64,000 bases of DNA from Ophioderma brevispina (Eukaryota > Echinodermata > Ophiuroidea > Amphilepidida > Ophiodermatidae): positions 104,537 through 168,536 of the forward strand of contig JAMKCH010049087.1 of the NCBI GenBank assembly GCA_023653785.1. Direction: 5' to 3'. The notes under the pieces were generated by a model. That model was not told the origin of the DNA. It worked only from the letters and a program-made list of their open reading frames with translations, and did not search any database. Each line of letters starts with the position of its first letter. Position 1 is the stretch's first letter. A program made the translations under genes and the position numbers. Shown here piece after piece: positions 57,101 to 64,000 of this stretch.

Positions 57101-60100
57101 GTGAAAAAAACTGCGAATAACTATGGTACAAAGTAAATTTACAGTAACTCCATACTTATGTTATTTTTAGGTGTTATACTCGATTCGCGCTGATATAGGG
57201 ACAACCAGTACTTTTTTATGGGTGAGAGCTTTTTGCGAGAGGCGCACAACAATTAAATCTTTGCAGCACTTCTTGTCCGTGTATTCTTAAAACTGTGCGC
57301 TCTACGGTCAATACCACGTGCAGTGGTCAAAACATAGAGGGTCACTGGTAAAGGTAACGTACGCTAAAATGTGAAATACTACCTGTATAAGGCAGGTGCG
57401 CTAGTTATCTTGAATATGGTAACAATGGTTTCCACACACAGGTTATTTGGGGGGCCTCATCATTACTTTTCATATGTACCTAAACTAATAACGGCCTAAT
57501 ACAATGGTCAAAACCACTCATAGATGGTCCAACTTAGTTCAATAGTTGAAGCATGTTTGATAATTCTTTGGAATGAAAACCTTGCCCTGAACAACAAAAA
57601 CCCAATCACAATCGTGTAATTTTCGTCGCCTCAATTAACTCTTTAGTCTAACATTTTGGGGAATAACTTTGTCAGTGTACATTTTTTTTAGAACAAGGAC
57701 CCCAAACAGATAAACATAAACCGTGTAAAGTGCTCATAGGAATTATTTTTAATTTTTTAATTATTTTTCCATGTGTCACTCGGTTTAATGCTTATATAAT
57801 TTTTTTATTCCTTAATTCTATAATGCCATATTCTTAACACTTGCAATCAAACGCTAAAAGATAAACGTTTTCCGCATGACTACAGAATATCGTTTAATTC
57901 CTAAACACAACCGGTTTTTCAGTGAGGTGATGTGAATGAATTTGGAAATCGATTGTTTTAAAACTGTACAATTCATTCACAAATATCAGAAACCAACATT
58001 AAGTTTTTGTACTTGGCCCTATTCCTTTCAAGTCACTTTCTATTGTTAGGTAGTTGAAAGCGACTTCTTGGATAGATTAAAATGCTTCCTTCCCTATTTC
58101 ATTCACCTGATGGATATGACCCAAAACTTTTTCCCCAGCTCCTATATCCGCGCGAATCGAGTATAATTGGATTTCAATGTTCTTATTTAGTTCACAGTAT
58201 GTTTTCACTATTTATGGTTTTAAATGTAATTGTCATTTCTTGTTAATTCTGTGAAATTTTCCATTGTAATCTGGTTTTGAACAAAAGGCAATTACGAAGA
58301 TGCAACGTTACTTGCTACAATCACTGGCCACTAGACCAGTTATCACCAATGTTTTGGAATTAAGTGACTGCTAATTTAAAAAGTATACTATCTGGCCAAC
58401 TGTTGCACATTAGACAATTGCGCCTTGGCTGTTAAATAACTATGGGCCATAACGATTAACATACGAATCTATTTGGTAGGCAACCAAAGAAATGATGTAT
58501 GGATTTACCATATCTATTGACGAATAAAATGGCAATGTGTTGTACGACATTTGTTGCAAGGGCCTTTTTTTTCAAAACCACAGCTTATTATGATTTGAAT
58601 ATAGCGAGCGCGAAAGCCGAGAACCGCGAAATTCTAGTTTTTTATTTCTTTACCGTGTTATTGTGCCACTCTGTATAGCATTAACGATACTGTAACAAAT
58701 GAAAATGATGATTAGCTCCTCTAATGTAGGCCTATCCATTTCTGTGCAGTCGTCAAAAAAAAAAAAAAAAAAAAAATTCAATTCAGAAATATACAGTAAA
58801 CAAATTAAGTTTTGTACTTGGCCCTTTTCCTTTCAAGTCACTTTCTATTGTTAGGTAGTGAAGCGACTTCTTGGATAGATTAAAATGCTTCTTCCCTATT
58901 TCACCTAATGGATATGACCCAAAACTTTTCCCCAGCTCCTATATCAGCGCGAATCGAGTATAATTGATTTAATGTTCTTATTTAGTTCAAAGTATGTTTT
59001 CACTATTTATGGTTTTAAAATGTAATTGTCATTTCTTGGTTATATTCTGTGAAATTTTCATTGTAATCTGGTTTTGAACACAAAGGCAATTACATAGAGC
59101 AACTGTTACTTGCTACCAACACTGCCACTAGACCAGTTATCACCAATGTTTGGAATTAAGTAAGTGACTGCTAATTTAAAGTATATTCTGGCCAACTGTT
59201 GCACATTAGACAATTGCGCCTGTGGCATTGTTAATACTATGGGCCATAAACATTTACAGGAATCTAAAAAAAAAAAAAAAAAAAAACAAATGTTGTACGG
59301 ACATTGTGCAAGGGCCTTTGTTTTCAAAACCACAGCTTATTATGATTTGAATATAGCGAGCGCGAAAGCCGAGAACCGCGAAATTCTAGTTTTTTATTTC
59401 TTTACCGTGTTATTGTGCCACTCTGTATAGCATTAACGATACTGTAACAAATGAAAATGATGATTAGCTCCTCTAATGTAGGCCTATCCATTTCTGTGCA
59501 GTCGTCGTACAATGGCATAAAGAGCGTGGGCATAAATTGGGTGGGGGCGAAATTGACACCTCAAAGTGTTACAATTGTCAGGTTAGAACTCTAAATGAAC
59601 CTTCTCATCTTTCCAGTTTTATCTGCACACATATTTATTTGGTTGTTTTTCATAACATTGGAATTCGGCCCTATACTGAAAGTGTTGAAGCTGACGAACA
59701 ATCACTTTATTTTATCACTTCTTGCAGGTAATTTTTATTTTATTACTTTAATTGGGCTTCAACTTGGGATTCTTGTTAGCAAGCCGCATTGTAAGCAGGT
59801 AATCTAAAAAATGTACATAAAAATAAAATATGTTAAATCATCTGGCCTAAGGTGACTAGAGGATATAACCGGTGTGGGCAGGAGATATGGTCCGCCGTTC
59901 TCACAGTCCGGGAACAATGGTGAACAATAGGGCAATCGATTCAGTTGACTCTTCACGTAACATTAGTTTCACGCTTTATTCCGTTGTCGTCTATGTAGCC
60001 CGGCTGTGGTTCCTGCCGGACCATATCTCCTTTCACACCGGTGTAAAAGGAGATTGGTCCGCCCGGCGCCATAATCCAGGCTCCACAGACGACAACGGAA

Positions 60101-63100
60101 ATAAAGTGTTAAACTAATGCTGCGTGAGCAACAGACTCGAGTACCCATTCTTCACCATTGTAGGTAGACTGTGCGTCCGGAGGACCACATCTCCAGCCAC
60201 ACCAGTCTTGAACTTAAATTTGTGCTGACGTAGATTGCTAATCTACATCCAATTACATACTCAACAAAGCTGGAAAGGTTGAAGAAATAAAAAAATTAAA
60301 AAAATATCACAGACTACATTGTCATATCAGTAAGGGAAACTTCTACTTCCCAGAAATACATGTGATTTGGCTAATTAAGTCGTCCTCTTTGTAATTCAAA
60401 TCTACACGATGCTCTTAAAGGAATGCGCTAATCTACCAAATTATTGTTTGAACATTCATTTGATATCGTACAGGTATAGGTGCAGGCGTTCAATCCACCA
60501 TCTTTGCTCAAATTTCCAGAACTACTTATGAAGCAGAGAGGGCGTCCGCAATATCAATGGCATTAGCACTCAAGCAGATTGGTCTTTTGTTTGGTCCAGG
60601 ATTTAATCTCTTTTTAGTAAAAATTCATTTTTACATTGGTCCTTTCGAAGTAAACAAATACACAATACCAGGGGTAAGTACAAGAGCTTTCCACTGTGTT
60701 TCCTTATTTGTAAAAAAGATGACTTCGTGTTTCATGCTCCTTCCGAAAAGGTGAAAACCATAATTTAAGTTCCTGGAGTCAAAAGTCGGCTTGCAGAATG
60801 TTAATAACAAACATGGACTTGGTTTGTCTTTGTAAGAGCACTTTAGAAGTACCTGCATAGTGTAGTAAGTATATATTTGAGTCAAGAATCCTTTTTGAGT
60901 GTATGAGCACTTAAAATTATCTTCTTTTCAGCTCTTTATGTGCATATTGTGGATCGTGTGCAGATCTTTTTCATATGCTGCTATTATGACCTGCCAACAT
61001 TGTCCGAGATTGAAGAACAAAATGCACAGCGTAATTTAAAAGCCGTCGCTAGTAATGGTCCTCATACGTCAGCTCTTCCCAGCGGTGTACCTGGAGATAC
61101 AGTATACAATGAAAAATTGATAACACGAAATCAGTTCCTGACAATAATTGCCACATTTGACAAATTCAGAACAAGCGTTAAATGTGAAGGATTCGTGGTC
61201 GTGGAAAGACGGTAAGTCTTTGTGTTTGTCAACACCTGAAAATCTGTTTACCTTGCTTGTCCTTCTGTGATGAGTTTGTTCTTGTATACAGCACCGCATA
61301 GATGTTATCCTCTTGATCATGACACTCGATTTTAAAGGTACTTGCTAGTTTTATTACATTCTATAATTGCATATGTTTTTTTTTTCCAGAATATCTTCGA
61401 GAAGAGATTGTGGTCCTGCTGTGGGCTCAATTTGTATTTTTCTTCGAGAAAATGTGTATGGAGGTAGGAAATAAGCTCCTAGTAGCAAATCCGGGCATAC
61501 TGGATTAAATGATATAGTCTTTTTGGATGTGTTATGGTGTTTTCTTTTCCCTTTAATGTCAGTTTATGAAGCAGTGCGTGTTAATATGACAGAAGATACT
61601 CTTATAACTAGCTCTTTAACAATTTCATGTTATGGAGGACATTCTAACATATACATTGACTTCCAGAGTACGCGATTTAACCAGCATCACCTGTTATTTA
61701 CATGTTCCACTATCTATATTAAGTGATAATATACAAATTAATACACAACTCATAACCTAATGAATAATTAAAATTGCGCCCTAACGTTGTTATTAGCGTA
61801 ATTATTATATATTATCCTAGATCTAACCAGACACCAAATACGCTACTCCCTTTTTGCGGTTGTGGTGCTCGCCAGGGTTGGTTAGGTCTTTTTTTTAGGG
61901 ACATAAGGGTATTGGTATGGGACCAGTGGGAAATGGGTTGAATAGTATAAAGAAACAGAAGAATGCCTGTCTCTTTGGTTGTATTAACCATCGTACTTGT
62001 GATTGATCATTGATTTACCCATTTTCTTACGTAAACGACATTTTATATGCAGACTGCTAACACCAATGGCTCAATTGATAATGGATTTTGGTGATGTGAA
62101 ATGAAAACAGTAGAATGACTGTCTCTTGTGGGGCAGAGGTAGCGAAGCAATTTTCCGTACTAAACGTAATTGTAGGCCAAATGATGCATTTTTTGCTACA
62201 GAGAGTTCATATATATAAACTACATTGTCTCGCTGACTTACACAAATCCACAGCCATACAAACTTATTTCTGGATCTCTTTAAGTAGTATAGTCCCTGAA
62301 GAAGAAATACACATACTACGTGGAAAAAATTGTTATTGAGCTGAATTTTTCACCAGACATGCAGAATACATCATACAACAACATATCCAAAATCCCCATG
62401 AATCTCCTTTGGGGAAAAAATTATCCAAGATGGCCGCCAAAATAGCTGATATTGCATATAACTAGCTATATCTTAACTTCTCAAGTAGATGTATTGATGA
62501 TTTTAGTCTAAATCTAAATTATCCATGTTTTCCTTTATGTTGAAATTCAAAATGGCCGCCATTACATATAATTTGCTTTTGAGGGATAAAGAAACAAACA
62601 AATTATATCTAAATAAATATATATAAGCGAATAATAAAAATGACAAGAAATAATTATAAATATAAATAAGTGAATAAATAAATAGATATAAATAAATAAA
62701 GAGAAATTTTGTAAAAGGGACGGGTACAAAAGACGGAACCTAAATTATGCAATAGGAAGTCCTCTTGAGGTGTTTTCACACCCAAATTTTATGTCTCCCA
62801 ATTTCTGGGATTCATCTTTTATATATTTCTTTCACACTCCAGTTTCCATTTCTGGTACTTGGTTATAAAAATAGAAATATGTTGCCTATTGTTTCTATGC
62901 CCATTTCTGGCAAGACGTACGTGTTTAGGCCTATAATTAATCATGTGTTTATGTGAACAGTATACGAAAACTGCATTATACTAAACTTTTTAAACCATTC
63001 TTTCGAATGAGTATATATTGAGCGTCGCACTGGTTTTCATTTTGCAGTTTTGGGAAATTGCATTCTGATTAAGTTCAAATAACATAACACCCAAGTCATT

Positions 63101-64000
63101 CTTTCGAATAGACTAAAGATGAACTAAAATAAGTACTATTTGGTAATTAGAACAATCCCTTTTCGGGATTATTGCTTTTAAACAACCCTCCTATATATTC
63201 GACAGTTTGACCTAGCTTCCTTGCAGGAAACTGCAAAGGAAAGTATATGAGAAGATAATTATATGTAATAGCAGCAAATTGGCAGCCATTTTGGTGGCCA
63301 TTTTGGATTTTTGAGTTAAGGAAAACATCAATGATTTAAATTTAAACAAAAACTGAATTCTTTGAACCTCAAAACATATTCAAAACATGAGATATAGCTA
63401 ATTATATAAAATGACGGCCATTTTGGATTTTGGCGTGAAGGAAGTCATCAGTGATTTAGATTTGTACATAATTGGATTCTTTGACCCCCAAAACATATTC
63501 AAAAGCACTAAAATCATCAACATCTACTTTAAAAGCTGAGATATAGTTAATTTGGCGGCCATCTTGGATAAAATTTTCTGCTTATCTTCATCTGGTGCAA
63601 ACATCAGCTCAATAACAATTTTTTCCGGGTCAAAAACCCCAGGGACCACACTAAAGTGCTTGTGTATAAAATTAGAAAGAAGACAACTGATAAATAAGAC
63701 CCGATTTTGAAATAAAATTGGTAAACGGTACATGGTCTCTATTTCCCAGTGAGACAGAATTGTTTGTGATTTCAATTTTGTTTTCTTTTGTCTATTATAG
63801 GTCATAATTTGTTTTGTCCTAGTTAAAGTTGTTAGCAAAAGATTATCTGACCGAGTGATTATCATGATTGGATTTGCCATTGAGATGTTTCCACTTGTTT
63901 TTCTTCTCTTTGTTTATCCCGACGCCCCTCATCGTAAGTATCAAGGATAAAATAATATTGAGATATTGACATTACTTCAAAAGCGTAGTTTTTCAGGACT
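54166..64000 (+). CDS. MFSD8: MFSD8-like major facilitator superfamily transporter, 5' part, eight exons
   Basis: Exons are 54232-54345, 56360-56545, 59617-59727, 60474-60673, 60932-61211, 61390-61463, 62053-62138 and 63801-63933, giving about 394 residues of a roughly 500-residue family. Visible are a first membrane helix, the IEYAIIMPTLYLYIQ segment typical of the MFSD8/CLN7 branch, MFS motif A (GLAQDRLHKTK) in loop 2-3, a GIGAGVQST...R..Y..ER helix 4-5 region, GLLFGPGF in helix 5, an acidic central loop and a second motif-A-like VSKRLSDRV after helix 8. Human MFSD8 is a lysosomal membrane channel/transporter mutated in CLN7 disease; a lysosomal role here is inferred. Exons 1, 5 and 7 hold small frame breaks. 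The 3' end is outside the window. Confidence 0.75.
54232..54345 (+). CDS. Transporter exon 1 (start codon, first membrane helix)
   Basis: ATG at 54232 follows an acceptor TTCTTGCAG at 54165. The start reads MVLEDNNEITMEFKSKKTTT and the helix ATGLFFFLGFLA follows. The last codons (GGIEY in a neighbouring frame) show one missing base near 54330: as written the frame hits TAG, while one added base restores FLAGIEYA across the splice. Donor TATG|GTAATT, phase 1. Confidence 0.75.
54346..56359 (+). other. Transporter intron 1, repeat-filled
   Basis: Holds the tandem repeat at 54580-55890, a decayed G-rich 'gctacgcgcctg' element at about 55985-56185 and (CA)n/(TG)n microsatellites at 56185-56325. 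Confidence 0.6.
54580..55890 (+). repeat. Tandem repeat with AATACCGGTGGTCTG units
   Basis: Units start at about 54581, 54970 and 55291 with AATACCGGTGGTCTG. A partial unit follows from about 55505. Shared inner blocks are GGAGACCGAGGGTCGC, CTTGACCTTCCG, TGTATTGGTTAGTGGATC, AAAGGTCAT..GGTCATTCAAG and AAACTTGGTGGGAGGG. Unit length is about 320-390 bases. The many open frames are repeat by-products. Confidence 0.85.
56360..56545 (+). CDS. Transporter exon 2 (helix 1 end, helix 2, motif A, helix 3 start)
   Basis: 186 bases, phase 1 in and out, no frame break. It reads AIIMPTLYLYIQHLGGSPSY, then SFSGLLVAPIYG and the motif A loop LAQDRLHKTK, then VLIIIANMFEIV. Acceptor TTTGCAG, donor GTCG|GTGAGT. 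This is the clearest exon for family assignment. Confidence 0.85.
56546..59616 (+). other. Transporter intron 2
   Basis: About 3.1 kb. Contains AAGGTCAAAGGTCA blocks near 56720 and 56860 and the 57965-59507 direct duplication. No other exon recognised. Confidence 0.6.
57965..59507 (+). repeat. Local direct duplication of about 0.75 kb (57965-58755 and 58778-59507)
   Basis: The two halves match throughout (GTACTTGGCCC, AAGTCACTTTCTATTGTTAG, CGCGAATCGAGTATAATTG, GCGAGCGCGAAAGCCGAGAA, ATGTAGGCCTATCCATTTCT). They differ mostly by one-base indels. An A run of about 23 joins them. In the second half about 70 bases of the first half are replaced by a second A run at 59269. Lies in intron 2. Confidence 0.9.
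59617..59727 (+). CDS. Transporter exon 3 (helix 3-4 region)
   Basis: 111 bases between TTTCCAG and GCAG|GTAATT, phase 1 in and out, so it fits exons 2 and 4 exactly. It reads LSAHIFIWLFFITLEFG and later NNHFILSLLAG, which joins to IGAG of exon 4. The first part is less like MFSD8 than the other exons, so a misread or an alternative exon cannot be excluded. Confidence 0.55.
59869..60204. mobile_element. Foldback element in transporter intron 3
   Basis: The left end CCGGTGTGGGCAGGAGATAT and the complement of the right end CTGGTGTGGCTGGAGATGTG are inverted. The arms continue with GGTCC, CAATGGTGAA, the ACTC block, CATTAGTTT and TTATTCCGTTGTCGTC. The centre holds a second nested palindrome (GGACCATATCTCC ... 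GGAGATTGGTCC). Solo arms occur at 30707 and 37085. Confidence 0.8.
60474..60673 (+). CDS. Transporter exon 4 (helix 4-5)
   Basis: 200 bases, phase 1 in, phase 0 out, unbroken. It reads GIGAGVQSTIFAQISRTTYE, AERASAISMALALKQIG and LLFGPGFNLFLVKIHFYI before CCAGGG|GTAAGT. The IGAG, the arginine of R-TTYEAER and the GLLFGPGF turn are conserved MFS helix 4-5 features. Confidence 0.85.
60932..61211 (+). CDS. Transporter exon 5 (helix 6 and central loop), two compensating frame breaks
   Basis: 280 bases, which fits phase 0 in and phase 1 out. It starts LFMCILWIV in one frame and moves after about 25 bases to QIFFICCYYDLPTLSEIEEQ in the next. It ends in the original frame as VKDSWSWKD. A loss near 60955 and a gain near 61140-61160 therefore cancel. 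The acidic loop between helices 6 and 7 is the variable part of these proteins. Confidence 0.7.
61390..61463 (+). CDS. Transporter exon 6 (helix 7)
   Basis: 74 bases, phase 1 in and phase 0 out. Reads EYLREEIVVLLWAQFVFFFE and KMCME. Acceptor TTTTTCCAG, donor GAG|GTAGGA. The E-E-IVVLL-AQF pattern is the conserved start of the second six-helix half in this branch. Confidence 0.85.
61464..62052 (+). other. Transporter intron 6
   Basis: 589 bases with no other exon. An acceptor-like TAATGTCAG at about 61561 followed by an open frame was considered and rejected. Confidence 0.6.
62053..62138 (+). CDS. Transporter exon 7 (loop 7-8), frame broken twice
   Basis: Between ATATGCAG and GAG|GTAGCG. It reads LTPMAQLIMDFGDV in one frame and MTVSCGAE in another, running into VIICF of exon 8. 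A two-base loss near 62056 and a four-base gain (AAAT) near 62098 give 86 bases instead of 84. The family has a short polar loop with a glycine-acid pattern here, which fits. Confidence 0.65.
62427..62570 (-). repeat. 'ggcggccattttg' dispersed repeat, minus copy
   Basis: AAGATGGCCGCCAAAATAGC and AAAATGGCCGCCATT flank an AT-rich 100-base unit with CATCAATACATCTAC and GATTTAGA blocks (complement). It is inverted relative to 63282-63560. Confidence 0.65.
63282..63560 (+). repeat. 'ggcggccattttg' dispersed repeat, two tandem units
   Basis: GGCCATTTTGGATTTT starts units at 63293 and 63417. Each has CATCA(A/G)TGATTTA, GAATTCTTTGA or GGATTCTTTGA and AAAACATATTCAAAA. It closes with GGCGGCCATCTTGGAT. 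Confidence 0.75.
63801..63933 (+). CDS. Transporter exon 8 (helices 8-9), last exon in the window
   Basis: 133 bases, phase 0 in and phase 1 out, unbroken. Reads VIICFVLVKVVSKRLSDRVI, then IMIGFAIEMFPLVFLLFVYP and DAPH before CATC|GTAAGT. The VSKRLSDRV loop is the second-half counterpart of motif A, matching SKKIGER-type loops in MFSD8. Helices 10-12 must lie beyond 64000. Confidence 0.85.

Larger units (their letters stand above)
62139..63800 (+). other. Transporter intron 7
   Basis: About 1.66 kb. Contains an A/T-rich AATAAATA tract at about 62595-62710 and the 'ggccgccatt' repeats described separately. The 118-codon minus frame overlapping exon 8 is incidental. Confidence 0.6.

Noticed and set aside
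61523..61735. Open frame after TAATGTCAG as transporter exon 7
   Set aside because: It does not continue the helix 7-8 sequence and offers no donor in the right phase. The segment at 62053-62138 gives LTPMAQ and CGAE and joins exons 6 and 8 better.
63524..63880. 118-codon minus frame at the right edge
   Set aside because: It overlaps transporter exon 8 on the opposite strand and a 'ggcggccatt' repeat. No domain or splice evidence.

Overview
The window is nuclear DNA of an animal. It is AT-rich and gene-sparse, with spliced genes, GT-AG introns, a homeobox exon pair and many small transposons and satellites. The best guess is a marine invertebrate deuterostome (echinoderm or hemichordate). 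This rests on an H2.0/HLX-type homeobox, a foldback element whose arms are short tandem repeats like the TU elements of sea urchins, and an excess of the word TAGGCCTA. No rRNA, mitochondrial sequence or typical species marker was seen, so the assignment is soft. Nothing suggests bacteria or a CRISPR locus.

Two host genes are recognisable. On the minus strand is an HLX-like homeobox gene. Its terminal coding exon (8171-8344) carries homeodomain helix 3 (VKVWFQNRRMKWR), and the preceding exon (9215-9478) carries the N-terminal arm and helices 1-2. A GC-richer block at 29264-29576 may be its first coding exon. On the plus strand, from 54.2 kb to the right edge, lies the 5' part of an MFSD8 (CLN7)-like major facilitator transporter. 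Eight exons can be placed by splice sites and matching phases; the 3' end lies outside the window. A TATA-box/splice-donor pair near 50.84-50.89 kb could be its promoter and leader exon.

The whole 3 kb block with both homeobox exons is present twice (7910-10935 and 10948-15285). The two copies differ mainly by scattered one- and two-base indels, and the second carries a 1.3 kb insertion of foldback elements and a minisatellite. Shorter local duplications occur near 33, 43-44, 49.4-49.9 and 58-59.5 kb, several joined at poly-A or TA runs. The transporter exons also hold small frameshifts, two of which compensate. Together this looks like unpolished long-read sequence with two haplotypes laid end to end. 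Real pseudogenes remain possible.

The rest is repeats: TA-flanked elements built from iterated short palindromic words (0.1-0.6, 23.9-24.5, 35.2-35.7, 49.4-49.8 kb); MITEs flanked by TTAA (7.2-7.6, 45.5-45.8, 50.3-50.6 kb); foldback elements (2.5, 13.0, 14.0, 21.7-23.1, 49.8, 59.9 kb); a truncated non-LTR retrotransposon (47.6-48.2 kb) beside a tRNA-derived SINE (48.7-49.0 kb); a three-copy dispersed repeat that each time abuts a tandem array (33-35, 40-42, 52-54 kb); and G-rich minisatellites. I found no new multi-gene system. The most unusual material is the palindromic-word transposon class and the tandem-repeat-armed foldback element.
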